Of a DNA stretch of 64,000 nt, positions 34,839-43,369 are shown in pieces. This DNA comes from Paratissierella segnis. Its GTDB lineage: Bacteria; Bacillota; Clostridia; Tissierellales; Tissierellaceae. The position numbers and the translations under genes are program-made. Numbering within the stretch: position 1 is the first letter of the stretch; every line of letters begins with the position of its first letter. The stretch lies in the NCBI RefSeq assembly GCF_014385195.1, contig NZ_JACRTG010000008.1:124001-188000 (forward strand). Reading direction: 5' to 3'. The notes under the pieces were generated by a model, which saw only the letters and a program-made list of their open reading frames with translations, did not search any database and was not told where the DNA came from.

Positions 34839-36619
34839 AATCCTCCTGCGCCTCCACCGCCTGAGCCACCGCCTCCACCACCGGAAAAGCCCCCGCCGCC
34901 GCCAAAGTTAGTGCTTGTTCCGGTTGAAGAACCTGTGTCTCCATAAAAGCTTGCATTGAAATTATCTTCAAAAGTAGAACCGCCTTTTTTACCTCGGGTG
35001 AAATACCATAATCCCCAATACATTGGATAATAATCATCATCTACATTTACTCTATAATTATCAAGATCTTCCATATTCACGCCAAGGGCCATAGCATTTA
35101 TCATATTTTTATCTTTAGGGATTCCGATATCAATTTTTCCTAGGGACTCAACTTCCTTTTTAAAATCTTTCCACAACCCATGTTGGATATACCCTTCGTC
35201 TGATTTTCTGGATATCAGAATAAATCCATATACTAAGAAGAAGACACCTATAAGTATGCTTCCTATTCCATAAAGGGCTTTATATACTACAGAAACAATA
35301 CCTATTATGAGAAATACAAAGCTTAATAATAATAAGATGAACCCAAATTTACTACTAATTGGATCATTGTATCCTTTATTATCCAACTCTTTTTTAACGA
35401 GGGTCATCCATGAATTATATTTCTTACTGTAAATGTTTGATCTTTTAGAACGATATTTATCAATATCATTTGTAGAGACTTGATTACCATCGCCTATTTC
35501 ATTAATGAACCAATCTAATAAAAAGGACTCATGAGACAACAATTCCGAATCTCGTTTTCCCGTATCGATAAATAGGTAATCCTCTTTCCGATACCTTTTC
35601 TTAGCTGCTGGGTTTTCGATTACATCAATTGTTAGATAACCTCTTCTGGATAGGTCAAATATTGTAGCTAGCATACCTCTAGAATTTATAGCCGAATTCA
35701 TAAACAAATTCAATTCAGCAGGGGATAGATCTTTTGGATAAAGGCTCGCCATATTATTGTAGATTTCAGGGTCTCTTTTAAATTTCTTAAGTACAAAGCC
35801 TATGACAGCCAAACCAATAACTAAAAATATTGCAGAGACTGAATTAAGTACTTTATTGACATTTTGTTTTCTTGATTCTTTTTCTGCTATTTCTTCAGCA
35901 AATTCCTTTTCTTCCTGAAGTATACCATCTAAAGTATTGTTTCCTGCTATATTGCTAAAAGGTACATACTCCGGTGGATACAACACCCTAGCCTCTACGA
36001 ATGTGTTTGAAGAAACATCATCAACTTCTAATCTAATCTTGTTATCATCTGTAAAATTGATATTTCCATTCAAAGGACCATGCCCAAATATCCTGATTCT
36101 ATTTTTATCAAATTGAGGCAGCAATATTGTTGCTGAAAAGTGATCTACATCAGTTTCATTTTCATTACCTATAAATTTATAGTACAATTCTCCTGTATCT
36201 TTATGCACAACAGCTGCATTTACAAAATCATATTTCAATCTAAAAGTTTTTTGCTCATCATTAGACGGAGAAAAGATTTTGATATTTAGTCCGTTTTCAC
36301 TTTCCTCATAATTATAGACATTTGTATCTCCATTTTCAGCATTTTCATCAAAATTAAATTCAATTTCCTCGCCATCAACGATTCCATAAACCTTTAGGTT
36401 GGCAACATCCTGTATTTTGTCATAATTAATAAATCTATAAACACCGTTAAACTCATCTTTGAAGTTAAATGTTATATCCTCTGAAATCTGCAAATTTCCA
36501 TTTTCCTTTAAGTTTGAATCAACAATCCAATTGGATATCTGTAAACTATTCTCTGCGAAAGACGAAAAGGGAATCATACAAATTATAAACGTCAAGGATA
36601 ATGCAATAAATTTTTTCAA
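34835..36619 (-). CDS. DUF2207-family exported membrane protein
   Basis: A 594-residue protein with signal peptide KKFIALSLTFIICMIPFSSFA, an extracellular beta-rich DUF2207 region (about 22-250), a membrane helix near 268-288, a cytoplasmic part, and two more helices near 430-475. It ends in a long glycine-rich tail (GGGGGFSGGGGGGSG). The start is TTG at 36619 with GGAGGTGA upstream; the frame runs on into repeat DNA but has no better start. The function of the family is unknown. It converges with the broken ABC gene and overlaps it by four bases. Confidence 0.85.
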   Translation of the reverse strand: MKKFIALSLTFIICMIPFSSFAENSLQISNWIVDSNLKENGNLQISEDITFNFKDEFNGVYRFINYDKIQDVANLKVYGIVDGEEIEFNFDENAENGDTNVYNYEESENGLNIKIFSPSNDEQKTFRLKYDFVNAAVVHKDTGELYYKFIGNENETDVDHFSATILLPQFDKNRIRIFGHGPLNGNINFTDDNKIRLEVDDVSSNTFVEARVLYPPEYVPFSNIAGNNTLDGILQEEKEFAEEIAEKESRKQNVNKVLNSVSAIFLVIGLAVIGFVLKKFKRDPEIYNNMASLYPKDLSPAELNLFMNSAINSRGMLATIFDLSRRGYLTIDVIENPAAKKRYRKEDYLFIDTGKRDSELLSHESFLLDWFINEIGDGNQVSTNDIDKYRSKRSNIYSKKYNSWMTLVKKELDNKGYNDPISSKFGFILLLLSFVFLIIGIVSVVYKALYGIGSILIGVFFLVYGFILISRKSDEGYIQHGLWKDFKKEVESLGKIDIGIPKDKNMINAMALGVNMEDLDNYRVNVDDDYYPMYWGLWYFTRGKKGGSTFEDNFNASFYGDTGSSTGTSTNFGGGGGFSGGGGGGSGGGGAGGF

Positions 36620-36640
36620 AAAATCACCTCCATTTAAAAA

Positions 36641-36960
36641 CCCTAAAGCTCGACCTGACAATTCTTACCTATTATCCATTACTCATTACTTATTACCTAT
36701 CTTTTCTGTTATTCACTCTTCACTATCTTTAAAACCGGAGATCCTTCGAAAGCAGTACTTATACTGCTAAACTCAGGATGACATCAGCAGTAAATTCGGG
36801 TATATAAATGCCGTATAATCACTGCAGGAGTCATTCTGGAACGAAGTGAAGAATCTCTGTTAAAGGCCCTAAAGCTCGACCTCAACAACTCTTCACTCTT
36901 AGTTCTTAGCTCTTCACTTTTCTTTCAATTGTGAACTGTGAATTGTGAACTGTAAATTGT
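36641..36960. repeat. Intergenic mosaic repeat, type 2 (copy in forward orientation)
   Basis: Fills the 424-base gap between the DUF2207 gene and birA. It has the GGAGATCCTTCGAAAGCAGT core, then a module with CAGGATGACATCAGCAG, a middle part ending in GTCATTCTGGAACGAAGTG-AAGAATCTCTG, the CTTCACTCTTAGTTCTTAG module and heptamer steps. An inverted near-identical copy lies at 43.0-43.3 kb. Only the birA promoter can also lie in here (TTGTTTTTATG region). Confidence 0.9.
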
Positions 36961-37042
36961 TATTATATATTATATACCCAAATTATGTTTTTGAGTTGTT
37001 TTTATGTTAAAATAAATTCAAAAGAAAAAAGGAGCAACCCAA

Positions 37043-37777
37043 TTGAAAAGAAAAACATACCATTATACTACAATTGATTCAACCAATATTAAGGCTAAAC
37101 AATTGGCGCCAACAGAAGAAGAGGGTACTGTAATAATAGCCGAGGAGCAAAGGATGGGGAAAGGCAGACTTGGAAGAAGTTGGCTTTCTAAAAATGGGAA
37201 GGGAATATATATGTCCATTATATTGAAACCTAAAGCTGATATAATGAAGGTTCCGAGTATTACATCTATAGGAGCAGCTAGCGTATATTTAGCTTTAAGG
37301 GAAATGGGCGTAGAGTCAAAAATAAAATGGCCAAATGATATATTGGTAGGTAATAAAAAAATATGCGGCATACTTACAGAGATAAGTGGTGATACGAATA
37401 AGGTAAATTATGTGATAATGGGCATTGGAGTCAATGTAAACTTAGAGGAATATGAAATACCGGAGGAATTAAAGGGCATGGTCACATCTTTAAAGATATA
37501 TTTGGGAAGAACAATAGATAAGGGGAATTTGTCAGAGCTGATATTGGATAATTTTGATAGATTATATGCCCCCTTTAAAGACGGGGGCAATATATCTCAT
37601 GTTTTGCATATATGCAAGGAAAATTCTTCACTATTAGGTAAAGATATTAAAGTAATAAGCGGAAATGAAATTCGAGTGGGAAAGGCATTGGATATCAATG
37701 AATCCGGAGAACTGGTAGTAGAATTTGGTGATTGTCTAGAAGCTATTAACTCAGGGGAAGTTTCAATTAGGCTTTAA
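37043..37777 (+). CDS. birA: Biotin-[acetyl-CoA-carboxylase] ligase BirA, monofunctional
   Basis: A 244-residue ligase that loads biotin on carrier proteins. The biotin/ATP loop is GKGRLGRSW at 40-48 and KWPNDI at 95-100, followed by GICGILTEI-type sequence and the C-terminal SH3-like domain. There is no N-terminal helix-turn-helix, so it is an enzyme only, not a bio operon repressor. It starts at TTG with AAAAGGAGCAACCC upstream. The 3' end overlaps the convergent UPF0104 gene by 11 bases. Confidence 0.92.
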   Translation: MKRKTYHYTTIDSTNIKAKQLAPTEEEGTVIIAEEQRMGKGRLGRSWLSKNGKGIYMSIILKPKADIMKVPSITSIGAASVYLALREMGVESKIKWPNDILVGNKKICGILTEISGDTNKVNYVIMGIGVNVNLEEYEIPEELKGMVTSLKIYLGRTIDKGNLSELILDNFDRLYAPFKDGGNISHVLHICKENSSLLGKDIKVISGNEIRVGKALDINESGELVVEFGDCLEAINSGEVSIRL

Positions 37778-38789
37778 TTTCTTTTTTAAATTTTCTATTT
37801 ATAAAATCAATTAAAGTTATTATACCTGAAATAATCAACCTTAGATAATAGTCTATAAATCTCCAAATAAGCAGTGCAAAGTTCATAATATCCTTGGGGA
37901 ATACAGCGTTGAATATCATATAAAATCCGCCTTCAGCAGCTCCTGCTGTTCCCGGGGTAGGCATAAAAGATACAGCCATGTAATGCAATGATTGCAGAGC
38001 CAATATATCCATAAAACCGGCATCGTTAAGTCCCACTGCCCGATATACAAAATAAGTAATGCCGAGGCTGAAAGTCAATTGAATAATAGATATTATTACT
38101 AATTCAATAGTTGATTTCTTGTTTCTCCTCATTTCTTCAATGCTGTTTTTATAATCATTTAAACTTCTATATGCCCTTTCTTCGGTTTTATCTATATCCT
38201 TAACTATTTTAATGCGGTGTCCAAAGTTTAACAACTTTCCCAAATTCCTTTTAACCAATTTTTCGTTGAGAAAGAAGCCGAATATAACAAATAATACTAA
38301 TAAATTCAACAAAAAGCCTATGATGATAAAAGGAATTCCTAAGCTGATTTTGTCGATTAAAAACTTAAATTTAAATATAAGCATAAATAAAGAATAGGAT
38401 ATAACTACTACTTGAAAAATTAAAAATTTATTGGCAAATATGGATGTAGCTTTACCAATCGGTACTCCCTCTTTTACTAAGGAATAGACTTGAAGAGGTT
38501 GACCGCCAGTTGAAAATGGCGTAATCGCACTATAATACTGACCGATCATAGTTACGTTTAGGGATTTTAAATAACTGCCCTTAATATTTAATGTTCTTTT
38601 CATTCTAAATACAATATAGGCCTCACATAACCAATAAATAATCAAGCATAAAAAGGCCATCAATAGGTATAGTTTATCTGTGTTTTTAATTAATGTCGGC
38701 AAATTTCCAATAAAGCCTTCATTAAGAATAAGCCAAAGGGTTAGCCCGAAAAGTCCAAATAAAATAATATAATTTAATATTTTTTTCAT
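37767..38789 (-). CDS. UPF0104/lysylphosphatidylglycerol synthase TM-domain protein
   Basis: A 340-residue membrane protein with eight predicted helices belonging to the family that forms the flippase half of MprF (and AglD/YbhN). The conserved signature TPFSTGGQPLQVYSL near 93-107 and the PTPGTAGAAEGGFY block near 286-299 are present. It lacks the soluble aminoacyl-lipid synthase domain, so a lipid or isoprenoid-linked flippase role is likely but not proven. GAGGTAAATATCC precedes the ATG. Confidence 0.88.
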   Translation of the reverse strand: MKKILNYIILFGLFGLTLWLILNEGFIGNLPTLIKNTDKLYLLMAFLCLIIYWLCEAYIVFRMKRTLNIKGSYLKSLNVTMIGQYYSAITPFSTGGQPLQVYSLVKEGVPIGKATSIFANKFLIFQVVVISYSLFMLIFKFKFLIDKISLGIPFIIIGFLLNLLVLFVIFGFFLNEKLVKRNLGKLLNFGHRIKIVKDIDKTEERAYRSLNDYKNSIEEMRRNKKSTIELVIISIIQLTFSLGITYFVYRAVGLNDAGFMDILALQSLHYMAVSFMPTPGTAGAAEGGFYMIFNAVFPKDIMNFALLIWRFIDYYLRLIISGIITLIDFINRKFKKEIKA

Positions 38790-38867
38790 GGATATTTACC
38801 TCGTTTCTATTTGATGATTATTAAATTATACTACTTTAGCTGAGTTATTAAAAGAGAAAAAAATCCC

Positions 38868-38896
38868 TTGACAACTGTACACACTGTACATATACT
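38868..38896 (+). promoter_or_regulatory. Promoter/operator of the YtrA-type regulator operon
   Basis: TTGACA (38868-38873) and TATACT (38891-38896) are spaced exactly 17 bases. The spacer and -10 hold repeated ACTGTACAC, ACTGTACAT and ACTGTATA steps with TGTACA palindromes, a good candidate site for the GntR/YtrA-type repressor encoded downstream. Confidence 0.7.
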
Positions 38897-38939
38897 GTAT
38901 ATAATAGATAATAACGGTATAATCAGTAGGAGGTGTATT

Positions 38940-39317
38940 ATGAGGATTTTGATTTCTAACTCATCCAATGAGCCTATTTATAATCAAGTGATGAGTCAAA
39001 TAAGAACTAATATTCTAAAAGGTGATTTGAAGGAGGGAGAACTATTACCTTCAATACGAGGATTAGCTAGAGACTTACAAATATCGGTTATTACAACAAA
39101 AAGAGCCTATGATGAATTGGAGAAAGAAGGATTTATAGAAACAGTACCAGGTAAAGGCTCATATGTGGCGGTGCAAAATAAAGAACTTATGAAGGAGAAA
39201 AAGTTAAAAATTATTGAAGAGAAACTATTGGAAGTAGTTGAGGATAGCAGGCTTATGGGATTTACTTATGAAGAAATAAATGACATGCTCAAGATCTTAT
39301 TTGAGGAGGTAATATAA
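38940..39317 (+). CDS. GntR-family transcriptional regulator, YtrA subfamily
   Basis: A 125-residue regulator with only the winged-helix domain (PIYNQVMSQIRTNILKGDL, then LPSIRGLARDLQISVITTKRAYDELEKEGFIETVPGKGSYV) and a short C-terminal helix for dimerisation, as in YtrA. The ATG at 38940 has TAGGAGGTG upstream; a longer frame starts in the -35 box and is wrong. It overlaps the following ABC ATPase gene by one base (TAATG). YtrA-type regulators control the ABC genes beside them; here those genes have decayed, so the regulator may have lost its target. Confidence 0.92.
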   Translation: MRILISNSSNEPIYNQVMSQIRTNILKGDLKEGELLPSIRGLARDLQISVITTKRAYDELEKEGFIETVPGKGSYVAVQNKELMKEKKLKIIEEKLLEVVEDSRLMGFTYEEINDMLKILFEEVI

Positions 39318-39868
39318 TGCTAGAAATAAACAATCTATCTAAAGAATTTGTTTATGAAAAATTTAAATTAGACAATGTATCATTTAAGCTGGAGCCTGGA
39401 TATATCATGGGATTCATTGGGCCGAATGGCTCAGGTAAAAGCACTACCATAAAGTTAATAATGAATTTATTGAAAAAGGACTCCGGGGAAATTAAAATTT
39501 TTGGGAAGGACCATTTAAAATACGAAAAGGAAGTTAAGGATAGAATCGGTTTTGTATATGATGAATCTCACTTTTATGAGACATTTACCATTGAAGAAAT
39601 GAAAAATGTTATTGCACCCTTCTATAGTAAATGGGACGATAAGTTATTTTATGATTATCTAAAGGATTTCGATTTGGGACCGGAATATAAGATAAAAACA
39701 TTGTCAAAGGGTATGAAGATGAAGTTCTCCCTTGCAATAGCTTTAAGTCATAACCCCGATTTGATTATAATGGATGAACCTACATCAGGGCTTGATCCTA
39801 TTTTTAGACGAGAAATACTTGATGTTTTGTATAGTTCTGCGATTTGCTCCAAATCAGATGTAATATGA
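39317..39868 (+). pseudogene. Truncated ABC transporter ATPase (YtrB-like) with inverted 3' fragment
   Basis: 183 codons of an ABC ATPase with Walker A GPNGSGKST at 35-43, signature LSKGMKMKFSLA and Walker B LIIMDEPTSGLDP. After RREILDVLYS it runs into about ten unrelated residues and stops, so the H-loop and C-terminal domain are lost. The missing part exists on the opposite strand: 39847-39876 encodes FSTHITSDLE in reverse, and neighbouring minus-strand codons read IIQDENKAI, the normal continuation. A small inversion has therefore broken the gene. Confidence 0.85.
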
Positions 39869-39944
39869 GTTGAGAAAAATATGGCTTTGTTTTCATCTTG
39901 AATAATAATTGGTTTAGAAAATACTATCTTGCCTTTGTTTATAT

Positions 39945-40239
39945 ATGTGGCATCTAATTAAGAAAGACATATTGTTATGTAGAGTAGGTATTGTCTTCAT
40001 CCTACTAATAAATATATTTTTTGGGTGGCGCGGCTTAATTTTTATGACTATACTAAGATCTGAAACCATAATATCAACATTTATGTTATGCTATGTTTTG
40101 TTTATGGGCTTATTTCTTACCCTTGGAATAATATATTAATTTATTGGATAAAAAAATGCTAGCTTTGATATCATTTGTAACTTCATTGATCTTGTATTGG
40201 GTATCAATGGAAGTGTCAAAACGTAATTACTCAAAATAA
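39945..40239 (+). pseudogene. Remnant of an ABC-2 type permease
   Basis: A 64-codon piece begins like an ABC-2 permease (MWHLIKKDILLCRVGI, with two hydrophobic segments) and stops at 40139. In another frame the following bases encode a typical C-terminus (LALISFVTSLILYWVSMEVS then KRNYSK and stop at 40239). The middle of the protein, roughly half of the usual 215 residues, is deleted. It was the partner of the broken ATPase upstream. Confidence 0.65.
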
Positions 40240-40266
40240 ATCTGGAGTGGCTAATTCACCACCCCA

Positions 40267-40743
40267 CTAAATAAATAGCTGTATATTGGACTTTAATGCA
40301 TCTTTTAAATAATCTTCAGCTGTAATTATTTCCACTTCAGGTAAAAAATCCCCTTCCCTAAAGCCCATTACTTCGCAGGAAAGCTTACATGCTTTCATAT
40401 TCACACCCTTTTTCAATGCGCCCTTTAAAAACGCCTCAATTGTAGGTGTATCACTGTCTTCCATCATACCAACTAACATTTTCTTACCTATGCCTGCAAA
40501 GTTCATCTTAGATAATGGTAAATCTTCTATACCCTTTGGAGTCATATTCGCAAACATCTTTTCCGATATGGTTTTGTCATCCTTAGGGTCATCATTAGGT
40601 TTTCTAATGAGTAAAAGTCCCCAAAATGCAAAAAACATATTTACATCTACATTTATTTCCATAGCCGTATTGGCTAAAATTAATGCAGCTAAAGCCTTGT
40701 CATAATCTCCGCTGAACATAAGTATACTCATTTTTTCGTTCAA
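40267..40743 (-). CDS. DsrE/DsrF-like family protein
   Basis: A 158-residue cytoplasmic protein of the DsrE-like fold (sulfur relay or DUF1641-like group). It begins MNEKMSILMFSGDYDKALAA and has ILANTAMEINVDVNMFFAFWG; one cysteine in KACKLSCEVMGF near residue 120 fits the position of DsrE-type catalytic cysteines. It starts at TTG with AAGGAGGAAATC upstream (ATG 40731 is an alternative). The gene upstream on the same strand is a cysteine desulfurase, so it may accept persulfide sulfur; inference from context. Confidence 0.8.
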   Translation of the reverse strand: MNEKMSILMFSGDYDKALAALILANTAMEINVDVNMFFAFWGLLLIRKPNDDPKDDKTISEKMFANMTPKGIEDLPLSKMNFAGIGKKMLVGMMEDSDTPTIEAFLKGALKKGVNMKACKLSCEVMGFREGDFLPEVEIITAEDYLKDALKSNIQLFI

Positions 40744-40798
40744 AAGATTTCCTCCTTAAGATTATCATTTTAATCCTTAATTATCTTTATTGTTTAGT

Positions 40799-42112
40799 TT
40801 AATCTAAAGGAAAATTTCTATACATATTCGCATAATATCCTATGTTTTCACTTATTTTATTTATCAGAAATATAAATAAATCAATCTCATTATAATCATT
40901 ATAAAGCCCGAAGCTTATTCTAACCATGCCGGGCAAATTACATCTATCATTGTGCCTATATCTTTTAGAATCCTCATTTGAAATGCCAAGCAATCTTTGC
41001 ACATAAGGTTGGGCGCAAAAGCAGCCATTTCTTACGGCGATTCCGCCTTCTTTATTTAAAATGTAGGCTAATTCAGTGTGATGCAGACCATTCATATTGA
41101 ATGAAATAATTGAGACTTTATTTTCTGTTTGGAAATCATCATAGATTATTAGATTGGGTATGTTTTTCAATAAATCAAGAAAATAGGCTGTAAGATTTCT
41201 TTCATATGCCTCGATTCTTTCCATTCCGATACATTTAAGTGTTCTTATGCTTTCTGTCAGCGCTACTACACCCATTAAATTGGGAGTGCCCGCTTCCTCT
41301 TTTTCAGGGACATCAGCCCATATTACATCATCTGTTGAGACAAATTTGACCGTTCCTCCTCCTACCAATTCGGAGTATCCGTCTTTAAATGTATCTTTAG
41401 GCGCAATTAGTGCGCCTGTTCCAAAGGGGGCATACATTTTATGACCGGAAAAAGCAACATAATTTATATGTTCCGGTGAATCTACAGGCTTCATATCAAA
41501 TTTTCTGTGAGGGATAAGCTGAGCTCCATCAACCAATACCTTTGCTCCATGCTTATGGGCTATGCGCGCAATATCATATATCGGATTTATATATCCGGTA
41601 ACATTTGAAGCGCCGGATACAGCCACAAGTCCTACTTTTCCCCTATATCTTTTTAATTTGTTTTCTAAATCATTCATATCCAGTCTGCCATTATCATCTA
41701 TACCAACAAATGAAGTATTGTATTTTAGTGTCCAAGGCAGCATATTTGAATGATGCTCCATGTATGTAGCTAAAACAATTTTATCCTTTAAGGTATTTTT
41801 AAGCCTATATGAAAGTTTATTGATGCATTCGGTTGTATTTTTAAGAAATATTACGGTGTGAAAATCCCTATCCCCTCCTACGAAGTCAAGGACCTGTTCT
41901 CTTGCCTCATCGTAGAACTTGGAGGATAATGTGGATTTAAAACCTGTGCCTCTATGAATTGATGAATATATGGGAGCAAAATCAACTAACGAGTTTATTA
42001 CTGAATGAAACGGAGGAGTTGTTGCAGCATTATCAAAATTTATATAATGTACTAAATTGCCATTTGAAAGCGTAACATCATAATTTTCTCCTGATACCAA
42101 ATTCTTAAACAT
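40799..42112 (-). CDS. Cysteine desulfurase-like class V aminotransferase
   Basis: A 437-residue PLP enzyme. Schiff-base lysine Lys225 lies in AFSGHKMYAPFG, with Asp195 (DGAQ) and His121 (EHHSN) as PLP contacts. The candidate catalytic cysteine is Cys364 in VRNGCFCAQPY. This SufS/Csd-like arrangement would take sulfur from cysteine (or a selenium or sulfinate analogue). It is not next to suf/isc scaffold genes; it is 56 bases upstream of a DsrE-like gene on the same strand, suggesting a sulfur-transfer pair. GGGTGA precedes the ATG. Confidence 0.88.
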   Translation of the reverse strand: MFKNLVSGENYDVTLSNGNLVHYINFDNAATTPPFHSVINSLVDFAPIYSSIHRGTGFKSTLSSKFYDEAREQVLDFVGGDRDFHTVIFLKNTTECINKLSYRLKNTLKDKIVLATYMEHHSNMLPWTLKYNTSFVGIDDNGRLDMNDLENKLKRYRGKVGLVAVSGASNVTGYINPIYDIARIAHKHGAKVLVDGAQLIPHRKFDMKPVDSPEHINYVAFSGHKMYAPFGTGALIAPKDTFKDGYSELVGGGTVKFVSTDDVIWADVPEKEEAGTPNLMGVVALTESIRTLKCIGMERIEAYERNLTAYFLDLLKNIPNLIIYDDFQTENKVSIISFNMNGLHHTELAYILNKEGGIAVRNGCFCAQPYVQRLLGISNEDSKRYRHNDRCNLPGMVRISFGLYNDYNEIDLFIFLINKISENIGYYANMYRNFPLD

Positions 42113-42216
42113 AAAATCACCCTAACTAAAATAATATTTTTAAAAATTTCCTATTTAAAAATGAATAAATCTATAGTATATATTATTTATCGTTAGAGTT
42201 TTGGTGAGTAATAAGC

Positions 42217-42241
42217 AAAAAAAGAACCCGTTGAAGGTTCT
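42217..42241 (-). terminator. Terminator of the TIM-barrel gene
   Basis: On the minus strand, GAACC and GGTTC (42224-42240) form a stem across a seven-base loop, followed by seven T. It lies directly after the stop codon. Confidence 0.75.
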
Positions 42242-42922
42242 CTAATAAGGTTCGCCATTTCTATATTTAGTCATAATAGTTGCAAATATTTCACCTGATG
42301 TTGGCGGGGTATAAGTAATCGCGTTAGCGCCGGCTTCAATTGTTTCCAAAATAGTTTCTTCTCTCGGTCCGCCTGTTGCTATAATTGGAAGCTCCCTGCC
42401 ATATTGATTTCTAATTTGTCTAACTATATTTGCGGTATTTGCACCTCCGGATATATTCAAGATGCTAACTCCGGCTTCAAGTTTTCCGTCATAGTCATCA
42501 TCCAATGAGGCCACCGTAGCTATAATTGGAATATCAATTTTATCCTTCATTTCACGAATGACTTCATTTTTAGTGGGAGCATTTACAACAACGCCATAAG
42601 CTCCCATAAGTTCTGCCTGAAGAGCAATTTGAATACTGCGATGTCCAGTAGTAAGTCCGCCTCCCACTCCAACAAATACAGGGACCGCTGCCACTTCCAA
42701 TATTGCCTGTGTAATGCTCAATTGAGGAGTAAAAGGATATACGGCTATTATTGAGCCTGCATTTGTGTTTTTTATAATAGCCACATCTGTGGAAAATAAA
42801 AGGGATTTAATTCTGGTTCCTAAAACTTTAATTCCGCTTGCTTTGTAAATTGCCGGTGGAACTTCTATGCTTCTAGACCTAAGCTGTGACTTTATTTCAG
42901 GGATATATTTTTCTTTTTCCAA
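42242..42922 (-). CDS. TIM-barrel protein of unknown substrate (hydrolase-annotated family)
   Basis: A 226-residue protein that looks like a phosphate-binding TIM barrel: VFVGVGGGLTTG, GVVVNAPTK, PIIATVAS, SILNISGGANT and ITYTPPTSGEI are strand ends typical of such barrels. I recognise it as a conserved clostridial family often labelled hydrolase, without a known reaction. The TTG at 42922 has GGAGGTATGG upstream and is preferred to ATG at 42943, where the GGAGG would lie inside the gene. It may be part of a minus-strand run with the desulfurase, but a terminator separates them. Confidence 0.7.
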   Translation of the reverse strand: MEKEKYIPEIKSQLRSRSIEVPPAIYKASGIKVLGTRIKSLLFSTDVAIIKNTNAGSIIAVYPFTPQLSITQAILEVAAVPVFVGVGGGLTTGHRSIQIALQAELMGAYGVVVNAPTKNEVIREMKDKIDIPIIATVASLDDDYDGKLEAGVSILNISGGANTANIVRQIRNQYGRELPIIATGGPREETILETIEAGANAITYTPPTSGEIFATIMTKYRNGEPY

Positions 42923-43017
42923 ATTACCATACCTCCAAATCATATTTCAGTAACAGTTTACCCATTATTACTTTTGTCAAACGTTAAATATTAATATATA
43001 ATGGATATAATAATTAC

Positions 43018-43306
43018 AATTCACAGTTCACAATTCACAATTCACAATTGAAAGAAAAGTGAAGAGCTAAGAACTAAGAGTGAAGAGTTGTTGGGGTCGA
43101 GATTTAGGGCCTTTAACAGAGATTCTTCACTTCGTTCCGGAATGACTCCTGCAGTGATTATACGGCATTTATATACCCGAATTTACTGCTGATGTCATCC
43201 TGAGTTTAGCAGTATAAGCATTACTTCCGAAGGATCTCCGGTTTTAAAGATAGGTAATAAGTAAAAGGTAATAGGTAAGAGTTGTTGAGGCCGAGCTTTA
43301 GGGTCT
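43018..43306. repeat. Intergenic mosaic repeat, type 2 (inverted copy)
   Basis: Near-perfect inverted copy of the element at 36641-36960, with the heptamer tract, GAAGAGCTAAGAACTAAGAG module, GAGATTCTTCACTTCGTTCC, CTGCTGATGTCATCCTGAG and the GAAGGATCTCCGG core in reverse. It fills the gap between the TIM-barrel gene and the AraC-type regulator. Apart from a possible promoter near 43340 nothing else is seen in this gap. Confidence 0.9.
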
Positions 43307-43369
43307 AAAAAGAGTAGATACGGTCTATCTTACTTTTTAGTAGAATATATAAAGGGTTAAGGGGATTTT

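Noticed and set aside
36641..36960. Insertion sequence or MITE with terminal inverted repeats
   Set aside because: No terminal inverted repeats or target duplications could be seen, and copies share modules in varying combinations; no transposase is present in the window.
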